From assembly GCA_020060485.1 (NCBI GenBank), contig JAGVAB010000010.1:1-32765 (forward strand): DNA of 32,765 nt, given 5' to 3'. This document shows, piece after piece, positions 10,350 through 18,548 of this stretch (position 1 is its first letter; each line of letters opens with the position of its first letter). Position numbers and translations under genes: made by a program. The notes under the pieces were generated by a model that saw only the letters and a list, made by a program, of their open reading frames with translations, did no database searches and had not been told where the DNA came from. This DNA comes from Anaerolineales bacterium. GTDB taxonomy: Bacteria > Chloroflexota > Anaerolineae > Anaerolineales > Anaerolineaceae.

Positions 10350-10394
10350 CTATCTGTCTGTGAGATCAGGACCTTGGCGACTCATCTCTCAGGG

Positions 10395-11273
10395 TCAGGC
10401 ATAATGATATGGGGTTGAACTCTTTTTGGATTGGTACATAGCCTGATCAGCAGCTTTAAGAAGAGCATCGGAATCTTTTCCATCGCGCGGGAAAACACTG
10501 ATGCCAATCGCCGCAGTGATCGTGTGCCCAATGGGGTCTGTATTCTCCCGAATCATTTTTGACAGTTTTCGAGCAATATTGGCAGTATCTTCCACTTGCT
10601 TGATGTTTTCCAAAAGCACAACAAATTCATCTCCCCCGATGCGTGCCACTGTATCTGTAGTACGCACGTTGTCGGTCAAAACGCGGGAAAGCTTGACCAA
10701 GTATTCGTCACCTTGACTGTGTCCAACGCTATCATTGATATGTTTGAATCCGTTGAGATCGATGAATAGCAAGCCGAAAAAAGACAGGTCTCTTTTGGCG
10801 CGGTTGATGGCTTGTTCGATGCGGTCAGAAAGAAGAAAACGGTTGGCCAAACCGGTTAATGGGTCATGGGTTGCCAGCCATTTATACTCGATCTCGGAAT
10901 CTTTTAATTCATTGATCTCACGTGTGATGCCGAGCAAACCAATGATTTCACCATGGTCGTTACGCAATGGAAACTTGGTGGTAGAGGTCCAGTTTACTTC
11001 GCCGGCTTTATTAACATAGCGTTCAATCAGCCCAATGATCGGTTCACCAGTCTCCATCACTCGCAGATCATCCTGCATGGTTCTTTCACCGAGTTCTTTG
11101 CCGAAAAGTTCAATGTCCGTTTTTCCGTAAGCTTCTGATCGGTCAGAAATTTTTAGGCTGAATGTCATTTTTTTACTGATAAGCCACAAACGGCATTGGC
11201 GATCTTTAACGTAAATACTATCGGCAGTGTTTTCCAACAGGGCGTTTAAGATCCAGGAATCCTCTATGTGCAT
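10395..11273 (-). CDS. PAS-GGDEF diguanylate cyclase
   Basis: This 292-residue protein has a single N-terminal PAS sensor domain (about residues 8-125) and a GGDEF domain (about 130-290). The active-site loop is intact as GGDEF at residues 213-217. The inhibitory-site motif RxxD (RTTD, 204-207) sits at the canonical five-residue spacing before it, so an active c-di-GMP synthase with product inhibition is expected. The PAS core shows DSIYVKDRQCRLW and a KTDIELFG segment, typical of PAS_4/PAS_9 sensors of small ligands or redox state; no cofactor can be named. No membrane helix or signal peptide is present, so it is cytosolic. It converges on araA and appears monocistronic. The ATG at 11273 has only a weak AGAG upstream. 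Confidence 0.95.
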   Translation of the reverse strand: MHIEDSWILNALLENTADSIYVKDRQCRLWLISKKMTFSLKISDRSEAYGKTDIELFGKELGERTMQDDLRVMETGEPIIGLIERYVNKAGEVNWTSTTKFPLRNDHGEIIGLLGITREINELKDSEIEYKWLATHDPLTGLANRFLLSDRIEQAINRAKRDLSFFGLLFIDLNGFKHINDSVGHSQGDEYLVKLSRVLTDNVRTTDTVARIGGDEFVVLLENIKQVEDTANIARKLSKMIRENTDPIGHTITAAIGISVFPRDGKDSDALLKAADQAMYQSKKSSTPYHYA

Positions 11274-11588
11274 TTTTCTCTACCAGACCGGTAACAAATT
11301 GGATGATCTGCTGGATGGGCATTACTGACTGTGGCGGAACCGGCTCCAGCTGACAAATCGTATGCTTACATTTTAGCATCTTTCAAATAATACGGGATGA
11401 TGAGGCCTATGGGATTTGCCGTGGAAGAAGAGTTTGGTGGGGGGTACCCCCACCACAGCGCATCAGCTACTTCCCAATGAACCGACGATGATCGCATCGA
11501 AAGATGAGATGTGGGTTAGGTTGAAAGTATAAAAATGAATCGAGAGCATTGTTCCCGAATGGCGCAAAGCATGGTAAAACTGGTGAAT
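11274..11588. other. Gap between divergent diguanylate cyclase and metallopeptidase genes
   Basis: This stretch of about 315 bases should carry the promoters of both divergent genes. The only standout element is a 9-bp perfect GC-rich hairpin at 11435-11455. The metallopeptidase frame is open from 11535, so part of this gap could be coding if an upstream start is used. I see no sigma-70 promoter good enough to list and no RNA gene. Confidence 0.5.
11435..11455. repeat. GC-rich palindromic hairpin
   Basis: TGGTGGGGG (11435-11443) and CCCCCACCA (11447-11455) form a nine-pair stem around a GTA loop. Neither strand has a T-run after it, so it is not a Rho-independent terminator. It lies between the start regions of two divergent genes and might be a protein-binding site or a cruciform-prone element. 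Confidence 0.6.
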
Positions 11589-12266
11589 ATGACAAATAAC
11601 CCAATCCGCCCGGACCATATTCGCCGCTCGCGGCGCAAGACCATCGCCCTGATCGTGCAGGAAAACGGGTCGCTGGAGGTGCGCGCTCCACTCCAAATGA
11701 CGGAGGCGCAGATCCTCAAGTTTGTGCAAAGCAAAGAGGCCTGGGTACGCCAGCGCCAGGCGGCAGTTCGGGCTGCCGTTCCGGCCCATGCTTACAAGCA
11801 GGGAGAACAGTTTTATTATCTGGGCAAGCTGTATCCGCTGCGGTATGTTGAGAAGCAGCGAATAAAAGTGCAATTCAATGGGAAGTCGATTGATCTGCGT
11901 ACTTCCGGGCTGCCTGATGCAGCGGAGTGGATAGACGGCTGGTATCGGTCCCAGGCGCGGGAATATCTGACAGACAGGCTGGCGCATTATTCGCGGGTCT
12001 GTGGGTTTTCGTACAAGAGTTTGCGGATAAATGGTGCGCGAACACGATGGGGATCCTGTAATGCACAGCACAAGAGTTTGAATTTCACCTGGCGATTGAT
12101 GATGGCGCCGCCGGAGATTGTGGATTACGTGGTGGTGCATGAGCTGTGTCACCTCAAACATCCCAATCACTCGCCCGAGTTTTGGAAAGAGGTGGAGCGC
12201 ATCCTGCCGGATTACAAACAGCGCCGCAAGTGGCTGAAAGAAAACGGGCTCAAGCTGCGGGTGTGA
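11589..12266 (+). CDS. YgjP/DUF45-family zinc metallopeptidase-like protein
   Basis: The product is about 225 residues from the start chosen here. The family (PF01863, SprT/wss1p-like fold) carries a zincin HExxH motif plus a third histidine, seen here as HELCHLKHPNHS with the first His at residue 184. The N-terminal half has the usual RRSRRKTIALIV and the middle carries TRWGSCN, a conserved family segment. The C-terminus reads WLKENGLKLRV. Substrate and role are unknown for the family, which is often near genome-maintenance genes. No signal peptide, so cytosolic. The start is uncertain: ATGs at 11535, 11559 and 11571 are also in frame; 11589 is preferred because family similarity begins right after it, though its ribosome-binding site (GGTGA) is weak and close. 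Confidence 0.88.
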   Translation: MTNNPIRPDHIRRSRRKTIALIVQENGSLEVRAPLQMTEAQILKFVQSKEAWVRQRQAAVRAAVPAHAYKQGEQFYYLGKLYPLRYVEKQRIKVQFNGKSIDLRTSGLPDAAEWIDGWYRSQAREYLTDRLAHYSRVCGFSYKSLRINGARTRWGSCNAQHKSLNFTWRLMMAPPEIVDYVVVHELCHLKHPNHSPEFWKEVERILPDYKQRRKWLKENGLKLRV

Positions 12267-12578
12267 AAGCCATTATTGCCAGTCAGTGGGTCGGCCAACT
12301 GGTGATGAGAGCCGGCTTAATCTTTGCAATCCAGGAAGTTGGACTTGCAGGCAAGCCAATGACATCCAAATACCAACTCTGCCTGCAAGAAACCCAGGCC
12401 GCATAAGGCTGCCAGCATCCAGGGGTCGATTATTGTGGAAGGTGTCAGCATATTGCACCAGAGTGAACCTGCCGCCAGTCCTGCGATCAACCCCAGAATA
12501 AGGAGTTATTTTTCTTCCCGCAGTCCGGTTCAATCTGTGCAGAGAAAAAACTGCGTATTCAATGACCCACTTTTGGTC
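12267..12578. other. Gap between convergent metallopeptidase and kinase genes
   Basis: These 312 bases lie between two genes that end toward each other. I see no credible gene: short frames on both strands have no ribosome-binding site or recognisable motif. No classical terminator with a T-run was found. The notable structure is a permuted inverted repeat at 12337-12389. The stretch may be decayed sequence. Confidence 0.5.
12337..12389. repeat. Permuted (pseudoknot-order) inverted repeat
   Basis: Two segments, AGTTGG (12337-12342) and CTTGCAGGCA (12344-12353), are followed by their exact reverse complements in the same order: CCAACT (12373-12378) and TGCCTGCAAG (12380-12389). Each pair of elements is separated by a single base. 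The 10-bp stem can form alone as a hairpin with a 26-base loop. Pairing both would need a pseudoknot. Confidence 0.6.
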
Positions 12579-14120
12579 TTATTCGCCGATCTTGCGCAGC
12601 TTCTCGTACAGTGGTTTCAGCCGTTTATACATGCCGAGATAAACTTCATTATATAGCTCGTCATACACCTTGTGCCGTTTTTTATCTGGTTCAAATGTAT
12701 CCTTGATGCGGGTCATTTCCTTGACTGCTGTTTCAAAGTCCGGGTGCAGCCCGATGCCCACTGCCGCGTCTATGGCCGCCCCGAGACCGGAGGCCTCGTA
12801 CACATGCGGCCGGCTGGCTGGCAGGCCAAAGATGTCAGCGGTGAGCTGCATGGCGGCATTGCTCTGGCTGCCCCCGCCGGCCACGCGCAGTTCACGGATG
12901 GCTACCCGCGTGCGTTTGGCCGAATGTTCAGATCCTTCACGCAAGGCATAGGCCAACCCTTCCAGAATGGAACGGTAGATATGGGCTCTGGTATGATGGG
13001 CGCCGAAGCCGATGATGGCGCCTTTGGCTTCCGGCCCGGGGAAGCGCAACCCGGGTGACCAGTAGGGCTGCAAAACCAGGCCCTCGCTGCCGGGCGGTAC
13101 GGTTGACACCAGTTCGTCAAACAGTTCTTCCGGAGCACACTGGCGCTGTTCTGCCAGGCGCTGTTCGCGCAGGCCAAATTCCTGTTTGAACCAGTTGACC
13201 ATCCAGTAGCCGCGGTAGATCTGGAGTTCAAGGGTGTAGCGCCCGGGCACAGCCGCTGGGTAGGGCGGGATGAGCGGCATGGGTTCAATATACCGGGTGT
13301 GGGTGGTATTGATCGTGGCTGACGAACCGTAGCTGAGACCGGCCACGTCCGGTTCCAGGCAGCCGGAGCCGATCACTTCGCAGGCCTTGTCGGCTGCGGC
13401 GGCGATCAACGGCAGGCCGGCCGGTATGCCGGTGGCCAGGCTGGCGGCTGGACTGATCTTGCCCAAAGGCTGGGTGCAGGGCACCAGGTCGACCAGGTAT
13501 TCCCTGGGCATGGGCACAGCTTGCCATTTCCAGTCAGAATCTTTGGCCCAGGTCTGGGCCTTGTAGTCAAACGGCAGATAAGCCACCTGGCAGCTGACAG
13601 AGTCGACAAATTCCCCGACCAGCTTGAAGGTCAGATACCCGGAAAGCAGCATGTATTTGTGGGTCTTCTCCCAGATTTCCGGCTGGTGTGTGCGCAGCCA
13701 GTTGACTTCTGCCTCGGCTTGCAGGTAGGCCACAGTTTTGGAAGCCCCGGCGACCTTGAAGGCTGCTCCCCACAGCCCGCTAACCGGCGGCAGCCCTTCG
13801 GTGCGGCGCTGGTCCAGCCAGGAGATGGCCGGGCGCAGCGGTTCGCCCTTCTCGTCCACATTGATCATCGTGGCGCGCTGCGTTGTCAGGGCTACCGCAG
13901 CAATGCTGGCTTTGTCCACCCCATCCTGCTGCCACAAGCCCTGGCAGGCCTGGCAGACAGCATCCCAAAAGACCTGGGGGTGTTGTTCTGCCCATCCGGG
14001 CACTTCGGAATAATAGGGTTCAAATGGCACCTGCGATTTAGCGAGCAGGTTGCCGCGCGGGTCGAACAGAATGGCCTTTACGCTCTGCGTTCCATTATCA
14101 ATGGCGAGGAGATTGGTCAT
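12579..14120 (-). CDS. FGGY-family carbohydrate kinase (YgcE-like)
   Basis: This 513-residue cytosolic kinase phosphorylates a sugar, polyol or triose using ATP. The first ATPase domain starts [24 protein letters not shown] is a conserved substrate/active-site region; the second domain has the adenosine-binding [18 protein letters not shown]. It differs from classical GlpK, which has a different C-terminal ATP motif, and is nearer to xylulokinase/YgcE-like members. In E. coli, ygcE is likewise near a flavoprotein gene of the next gene's superfamily (ygcU). The start at 14120 has AGGAAGGGA eight bases upstream; the frame is open 11 codons more. It is the last gene of the fadR-glpD-flavoprotein-kinase run, so glycerol, dihydroxyacetone or a related polyol is a reasonable guess, not a demonstrated substrate. 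Confidence 0.9.
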   Translation of the reverse strand: MTNLLAIDNGTQSVKAILFDPRGNLLAKSQVPFEPYYSEVPGWAEQHPQVFWDAVCQACQGLWQQDGVDKASIAAVALTTQRATMINVDEKGEPLRPAISWLDQRRTEGLPPVSGLWGAAFKVAGASKTVAYLQAEAEVNWLRTHQPEIWEKTHKYMLLSGYLTFKLVGEFVDSVSCQVAYLPFDYKAQTWAKDSDWKWQAVPMPREYLVDLVPCTQPLGKISPAASLATGIPAGLPLIAAAADKACEVIGSGCLEPDVAGLSYGSSATINTTHTRYIEPMPLIPPYPAAVPGRYTLELQIYRGYWMVNWFKQEFGLREQRLAEQRQCAPEELFDELVSTVPPGSEGLVLQPYWSPGLRFPGPEAKGAIIGFGAHHTRAHIYRSILEGLAYALREGSEHSAKRTRVAIRELRVAGGGSQSNAAMQLTADIFGLPASRPHVYEASGLGAAIDAAVGIGLHPDFETAVKEMTRIKDTFEPDKKRHKVYDELYNEVYLGMYKRLKPLYEKLRKIGE

Positions 14121-14217
14121 GCCGGAGTCCCTTCCTGGGTTAAAAAATGGCAAAAGAATTTGAAGCAGACGGCTGCTTGCAGCAATCCATCATGGTCAGG
14201 GTAAAGCAATGTAAATA

Positions 14218-15954
14218 TTATAAATCCTTTGACCAGATTTTGTTCTTCTGGGCTTCGTTCATGTCCAGTCCCAGAGTTCCGCCGGGGTTGAGAATATTGT
14301 GCGGGTCGAAATGTCCTTTGAGCAAGCGCACAACATCCATGTAGGCTTTACCCGTTTGTTCTTCCAGCCAGGGTGAGGTTTGTTTGCCCACCCCATGATG
14401 ATGGCTCATGGCCGCCCCGCTTTCCAAAATGGTTTGCAGGATGCTGTATTGCAGGTCGAGATATTCGCGGATGCTGTCGATCCTGGCAATGAAGATCCAG
14501 TACAGGTTGGCGCCTTGCGGGTAGGCATGCGAGAGATGGGTCATGCAGATCGTGTTGGGACGGTCCTTGACCACCTGGCGCACGCGGGCATGCACCTCTT
14601 TCATTTGCGACCAGGTGACAGCGCATTCCAGGGTGTCGATCATGACGCCGTAATCCATCAGATCTTCGCGCATGTAGGGGTCGGTGAAGCGGCTGTGTTC
14701 CCAGGCGCGCGTCACGCCAAAAGGACTGAGGTTGAAGGCATTGTATTTACGGGCAGTCTGGCGGATCTTGCGGTTCAGGTTCCGGCAAAAGCCTTTTTCG
14801 CCATCCGTAAAACCCAGCAGCAGGCATTTTTGCATGGGCTGGAAGCCCAGCCGCCTGAGCAATGAGTCGGCCACAGTGCCTTCCACTTTATAGAGCTTCA
14901 TGGCCACGTCGGTCTCTTCCGGGTCGGACAGGCGAAACACGGAAGGGTAACCGAATTCACCCTGCATGATCTCGCGCGCCGCGTTGCGGGCATCGTCCCA
15001 GTTCTTGAACATATAACTGAAGCGCTTGCGGTTTTCCGGCATCCAGTGGCACACCTTGAGGGTGACGCTGGTCAGCACGCCAAAGCAGCCTTCGCTGCCC
15101 ATCATGATCTCATCCAGGTCCGGTCCGGTGGCCTGGCGGGGATAAGGCTGCGAGCGGATCACTCCCAACGGGGTCACATATTCCTGGGCCACGACCATAT
15201 CCTCAATTTTCCCGTAGTAGGTCGAGTTCTGCCCTGCGCCGCGAGTGACTACCCAGCCACCCACGCTGGAGTATTCAAAGGATTGGGGAAAATGTCCGGT
15301 GGTATAGGCGCGCTGGGCGTTCAGGGTCTGTGGTGCGTTTTGCAGAATATCTTCCAGTTTAGGCCCCCACATGCCGGCTTCAACGGTGATGGTCTGGTCT
15401 TCCTCGTTAAAGGTGATCACCCGATTCATGTGCACGCTCATGTCGATGGTTACACCGCCTTTGACCGCTTCCATGCCGCGCGTTACAGAAGAGCCGCCGC
15501 CAAAAACATACAAGGGGACGCGATTCTCATCGCAGAAGGCCACGATCTTTTCCACATCCTCCCGGCTGCGCGGGTGCACCACAACGTCGGGAATGTTCTC
15601 CACGATCTGCTTGCGCAGGCGCAGGGCATCGATCATGCCCTTGCCGTAGGAGGCCTTGATGCGGGTGTAGGTGTCAGAGCGCAAATTTTCTTCACCCACC
15701 ATGCTTGTCAGGGCAGCTATATGATCGGCAGACAGGCCAACTGGCATTTGTATTTCTACCGGTTCCAATCCCAGCTTTGGTGACTGAAAATCACTGTCTT
15801 GCATGCCGAAGGTGGTTTTCATCAATTTATACAGGCGGACATTGGGGTGTTTGAATGCCTGGGGATCGCCCCAGCGAAAAAGGGAGCGCCATGAATCGGC
15901 AGGAATGTAGCCTTCGTACCAGTTGGGTTTCAGGTCAGTTTGTTCTTTTGACAT
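14218..15954 (-). CDS. FAD-linked oxidase-family flavoprotein resembling alkyl-DHAP synthase
   Basis: This 578-residue protein has an FAD-binding type 4 (VAO/PCMH) domain at about residues 125-310 with the flavin loop VFGGGSSVTRG, then a conserved TTGHFPQSFEYSSVGGWV segment and GAGQNSTYYG, strongly reminiscent of alkyldihydroxyacetonephosphate synthase (AGPS). The C-terminal domain carries three consecutive histidines in AMSHHHGVGK (His518-520), the AGPS active-site signature. AGPS replaces the acyl chain of acyl-DHAP with a fatty alcohol to make ether lipid. Bacterial relatives include uncharacterised flavoproteins and D-2-hydroxyacid dehydrogenases, so activity is unproven. GGAGAG about six bases upstream supports the start. 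The glpD neighbour (making DHAP) and the FadR regulator fit a lipid-linked role. No membrane anchor is seen. Confidence 0.9.
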   Translation of the reverse strand: MSKEQTDLKPNWYEGYIPADSWRSLFRWGDPQAFKHPNVRLYKLMKTTFGMQDSDFQSPKLGLEPVEIQMPVGLSADHIAALTSMVGEENLRSDTYTRIKASYGKGMIDALRLRKQIVENIPDVVVHPRSREDVEKIVAFCDENRVPLYVFGGGSSVTRGMEAVKGGVTIDMSVHMNRVITFNEEDQTITVEAGMWGPKLEDILQNAPQTLNAQRAYTTGHFPQSFEYSSVGGWVVTRGAGQNSTYYGKIEDMVVAQEYVTPLGVIRSQPYPRQATGPDLDEIMMGSEGCFGVLTSVTLKVCHWMPENRKRFSYMFKNWDDARNAAREIMQGEFGYPSVFRLSDPEETDVAMKLYKVEGTVADSLLRRLGFQPMQKCLLLGFTDGEKGFCRNLNRKIRQTARKYNAFNLSPFGVTRAWEHSRFTDPYMREDLMDYGVMIDTLECAVTWSQMKEVHARVRQVVKDRPNTICMTHLSHAYPQGANLYWIFIARIDSIREYLDLQYSILQTILESGAAMSHHHGVGKQTSPWLEEQTGKAYMDVVRLLKGHFDPHNILNPGGTLGLDMNEAQKNKIWSKDL

Positions 15955-16023
15955 TTGAACTCTCCATGCAGATTTTTGTTGTGAAAGGGACCGGGAGTTT
16001 TCTCCACTGGGTGGCCTCTGGCA

Positions 16024-17622
16024 TTAGCCCAGCGGGGCCGGGCTGTAGGCGTGCTGCCAGATGCTGCGATACTTGTTCTCTTCCGCCATCCAGCGGGCGT
16101 CATTCCAGCCCAGTTCTGGTTGGACAATTTTGCGGATGCGTTCCATTTGGTCAAATGCTCCGTTTGGCAGGAGCATACCCAGGCGTACACGCCGCAGGAG
16201 GAGGTCATCCAGATGAACCACGCCTTCAGCCCGCGCCGCCCAGCGCAGTTCCGCCCAGAGATTGGGCAAAGGCTGGATGTTTTCCAATTCGCCAGGTTGT
16301 GCTGTGGCCAGCATGGCGCTGGTTAGCTTGCCATACCGTCCCGCCAGATACATCAAAGATTCGGCGGGCAGGTTCTCAGCCAGCAGTTCAATCGGCAGCG
16401 GATCAAAAATGCGCCGCCGTATGGTGAAGTCAGGATTTCCCGGCAGGTGCGGGCTGGCTGCCTGTAGAACCTGGTTGGCCATAATGCGGAAGGTGGTCAA
16501 CTTGCCGCCGGTGATCGTCAGTAGACCATTTTCGTCAAAGATGCCATGCGCCCGTGATTCATCCGATGGCCGGGTTTTGCCTGTGCCGATGATCGGCCGC
16601 AATCCGGCAAAACTTGAAAGGATATCTTCAAGGCCGACTTCCAAACCGGGGAAGGTGGCATGCAGGGCTTCCATGATGTACTCGATTTCTTCCTGGCTGG
16701 CGCAAGGTTCATCCTGGCGGGTTTCCAATTCCAGGCTGTGATCCAGGTCTGTGGTGCCGATCACCGATACACCTTCCCAGGGCAGGGCGAACATGGCCCG
16801 GTTATCTATTGGGTGGTATAAGGTGACCGCATGATTGAGTGGGAAGCACTCCTGCGAGAAAATGAGATGGCTGCCACGCAGTTTGCGCATGCGCGGAATG
16901 GCATCCACATGCTGGCGGATATCATCTGTCCAGGGGCCGGTAGCATTGATCACCATTCGACCTTCGACTGCTTTCTCGCGGGTTTGATCACCCGACTGAT
17001 CCTGAACGATCACGCCGCAGGCTTGCCCATTTTGCGTGCGCAGCAAACCCGTCACACGGGCATAGTTGAGGGCTGTACCACCGGCGGCCATGGCTTCGCT
17101 CAGGATGCGCAGCACCAAACGTGAATCATCCATCTGGGCGTCAAAGTACAGATGTCCGCCTTTTAGCCCTTGCGGGTTGAGCGCAGGACACTCCTTCAGG
17201 AATTGTCTGCTATCGAATCGGCGGTGCGCCCATTTGGGGGCCATCAGGTCGTAGATGATCACCCCCAGGTCAAGTTGCCAGGCCGGTGTACGGCTTTGTT
17301 TATAGCTGGGCATACAGAAGCCAAGCGGCGTGACCAGGTGGGGCGCCTCGTGCAGCATCCACTCACGTTCACGTACCGATTCGCGGGTCACATCGTACTG
17401 TTTGTTGCGCAAGTAACGGAAACCCCCATGCACCAGTTTGGAGGAACGGCTGGAGGTGCCGAAGGAAAAATCCCTGGCTTCCAGCAGTAAAACACGCAGC
17501 CCGGCGTCTACTGCTGTGCGCAGCACCCCTGCGCCAGTGATCCCGCCTCCGATGATGATTACATCCCAGGGTTTGTCATCGATCTCTGACCAGGTTTGGT
17601 CACGCCATCCTTGGTTCCACAT
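16024..17622 (-). CDS. glpD: Glycerol-3-phosphate dehydrogenase (quinone-linked, GlpD family)
   Basis: This 532-residue peripheral membrane flavoenzyme oxidises sn-glycerol 3-phosphate to dihydroxyacetone phosphate and passes electrons to quinones. The N-terminal FAD-binding motif GGGITGAG is at residues 25-32. It is followed by the family signature TSSRSSKLVHGGFRYL, then VINATGPW, VSVIGTTDLDH in the substrate domain, GLRPI, and ITGGKLTTFR, all in expected order. The C-terminal DAO_C extension with WAELRWAARAEGVVHLDDLLLRR is present, so length and architecture are normal. The start at 17622 has only a weak GAGG site; the downstream flavoprotein follows after 69 bases. It could also accept related polyol phosphates such as erythritol phosphate, as EryB-type relatives do. 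Confidence 0.95.
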   Translation of the reverse strand: MWNQGWRDQTWSEIDDKPWDVIIIGGGITGAGVLRTAVDAGLRVLLLEARDFSFGTSSRSSKLVHGGFRYLRNKQYDVTRESVREREWMLHEAPHLVTPLGFCMPSYKQSRTPAWQLDLGVIIYDLMAPKWAHRRFDSRQFLKECPALNPQGLKGGHLYFDAQMDDSRLVLRILSEAMAAGGTALNYARVTGLLRTQNGQACGVIVQDQSGDQTREKAVEGRMVINATGPWTDDIRQHVDAIPRMRKLRGSHLIFSQECFPLNHAVTLYHPIDNRAMFALPWEGVSVIGTTDLDHSLELETRQDEPCASQEEIEYIMEALHATFPGLEVGLEDILSSFAGLRPIIGTGKTRPSDESRAHGIFDENGLLTITGGKLTTFRIMANQVLQAASPHLPGNPDFTIRRRIFDPLPIELLAENLPAESLMYLAGRYGKLTSAMLATAQPGELENIQPLPNLWAELRWAARAEGVVHLDDLLLRRVRLGMLLPNGAFDQMERIRKIVQPELGWNDARWMAEENKYRSIWQHAYSPAPLG

Positions 17623-17681
17623 GGGTTTGCCTCATTCTTTCTGTCAAACCGTATGTTGCGGCTATCAAATACAATGTCAGG

Positions 17682-18365
17682 CTAACACTGCTGCCATAAG
17701 ACAATGGAATCTGCCATCACTCTTTGCGCCAGGACTTCTGCTGCTTGCCCATCACAGCGGCGGGCACAGTCCAGCAGGTCACAATAAAATTGTTGGGAAT
17801 GTGCCCGGCTGGCGGCCTGGGAGAAATAACGCCGGCCCATCACGTCATACAATTCCTCAAAACCGTTGAGGATCAGGGTGAAGATGGGATTGCCGGAAAG
17901 GATGGTCAGCTTTTGGTGCAGGTTCCAGTCGGCGAGTGCATAGGCTTCGGCGGTTTCGGGCAATGCCAGAGAAGGTGTCAACAATTCGACCACGGCTTGG
18001 GGGTTCTTTTCCACTGCCAGACGGGTGTAGGCCGGGGCCAGCAGCAGGCGTACTGTCATCAGGTCGCTGACGAAATTTGCCGGCAGGTGATCTTGATATT
18101 GGACAATGGTCGCCAGCACATTCAGATTGCCTTCCGTCCAGTAATTGCGCACCCGGGTGGATTTACCCTGGTTGATCTCCAGCCAGCCGTCGCGCGCCAG
18201 TCGCTGCAGGGCTTCGCGCAGGGTGGGGCGGGTGATGCCGAGCTGCTCTGCCAGTTCGCGTTCCCCTGGCAAATGCGAATTGATCGGGAAGTGGCCTTCG
18301 AGGATGGCTTCGATCAGGCGGTTTTCGGTAAGTTCTGCGGGTTTCAGGGGTTGATTCCAGAGCAT
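17682..18365 (-). CDS. fadR: FadR-type fatty-acyl-CoA-responsive regulator (GntR superfamily, FadR_C)
   Basis: This 227-residue protein matches E. coli FadR over its whole length, not just the GntR winged helix. In the DNA-binding domain, LPGERELAEQLGITRPTLRE keeps the residues equivalent to Arg35, Thr44, Arg45 and Arg49, followed by LQRLARDGWL. In the effector domain, SGNPIFTLILNGFEELY and GRRYF mirror FadR. Near the C-terminus Ser220 and Trp224 sit at the places of E. coli Ser219 and Trp223, implicated in acyl-CoA response. The start at 18365 is set by AGGAGA four bases upstream; an open 18-codon extension would run through the operator and promoter. A FadR-like operator covers its own promoter, so autoregulation is likely. 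It is the first gene of the fadR-glpD-flavoprotein-kinase run. Confidence 0.92.
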   Translation of the reverse strand: MLWNQPLKPAELTENRLIEAILEGHFPINSHLPGERELAEQLGITRPTLREALQRLARDGWLEINQGKSTRVRNYWTEGNLNVLATIVQYQDHLPANFVSDLMTVRLLLAPAYTRLAVEKNPQAVVELLTPSLALPETAEAYALADWNLHQKLTILSGNPIFTLILNGFEELYDVMGRRYFSQAASRAHSQQFYCDLLDCARRCDGQAAEVLAQRVMADSIVLWQQC

Positions 18366-18384
18366 GACATCTCCTGTATACTGG

Positions 18385-18403
18385 TAAGTGGTCTGACCAG
18401 TTA
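18385..18403. promoter_or_regulatory. FadR-type operator
   Basis: The 19-base element TAAGTGGTCTGACCAGTTA is a palindrome with one mismatched pair, centred on T18394. Read on the minus strand it gives AACTGGTCAGACC, which fits the enterobacterial FadR site AACTGGTCNGACC. It begins one base downstream of the fadR -10 hexamer and would cover the transcription start, a repressor position. The adjacent gene encodes a FadR homologue with conserved DNA-contact residues, which makes the match meaningful. Confidence 0.85.
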
Positions 18404-18404
18404 A

Positions 18405-18433
18405 AGTATAGCAAAACAATGGTTCAATTGCAA
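18405..18433 (-). promoter_or_regulatory. Sigma-70-type promoter of fadR-glpD operon
   Basis: On the minus strand a -35 TTGCAA (18428-18433) and a -10 TATACT (18405-18410) are separated by exactly 17 bases. Transcription would start around 18397-18399, inside the FadR operator and about 32 bases before the fadR start codon. Confidence 0.7.
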
Positions 18434-18466
18434 TAGGGGAGGCGGTTTAATTTGCAAAAAGAAGAG

Positions 18467-18472
18467 TATAAT
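18467..18472 (+). promoter_or_regulatory. TATAAT -10 element for the divergent membrane-protein gene
   Basis: A perfect TATAAT hexamer lies 76 bases upstream of the + strand membrane-protein gene. No good -35 is found at 16-18 bases, so it may need an activator or use an alternative sigma factor. It lies 63 bases from the FadR operator, close enough that FadR might influence it. Confidence 0.4.
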
Positions 18473-18548
18473 TTTTGGCAGGTGTTCGCCAGGCAGGTCA
18501 GGTCCCTTTCCCCCTGGTTTGGGAGGAAGTTGAAAACCTTCAATCTTC

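Noticed and set aside
12273..12533. 86-codon minus-strand frame in the gap before the kinase
   Set aside because: No ribosome-binding site, no motif, and it contains the permuted inverted repeat.
14180..14210. Second FadR site (TGGTCAGGGTA) upstream of the kinase
   Set aside because: Only one half matches; the other arm is not complementary.
13521..15783. Long + strand frames (227 and 245 codons) opposite the kinase and flavoprotein
   Set aside because: Both lie fully opposite genes with intact family motifs; no ribosome-binding sites and no recognisable products.
17682..18365. Ordinary FCD-type GntR regulator (GlcC/PdhR-like)
   Set aside because: The effector domain matches the FadR_C pattern with SGNPI...LILNG and a C-terminal Ser/Trp pair; no FCD metal-binding histidine pattern is seen.
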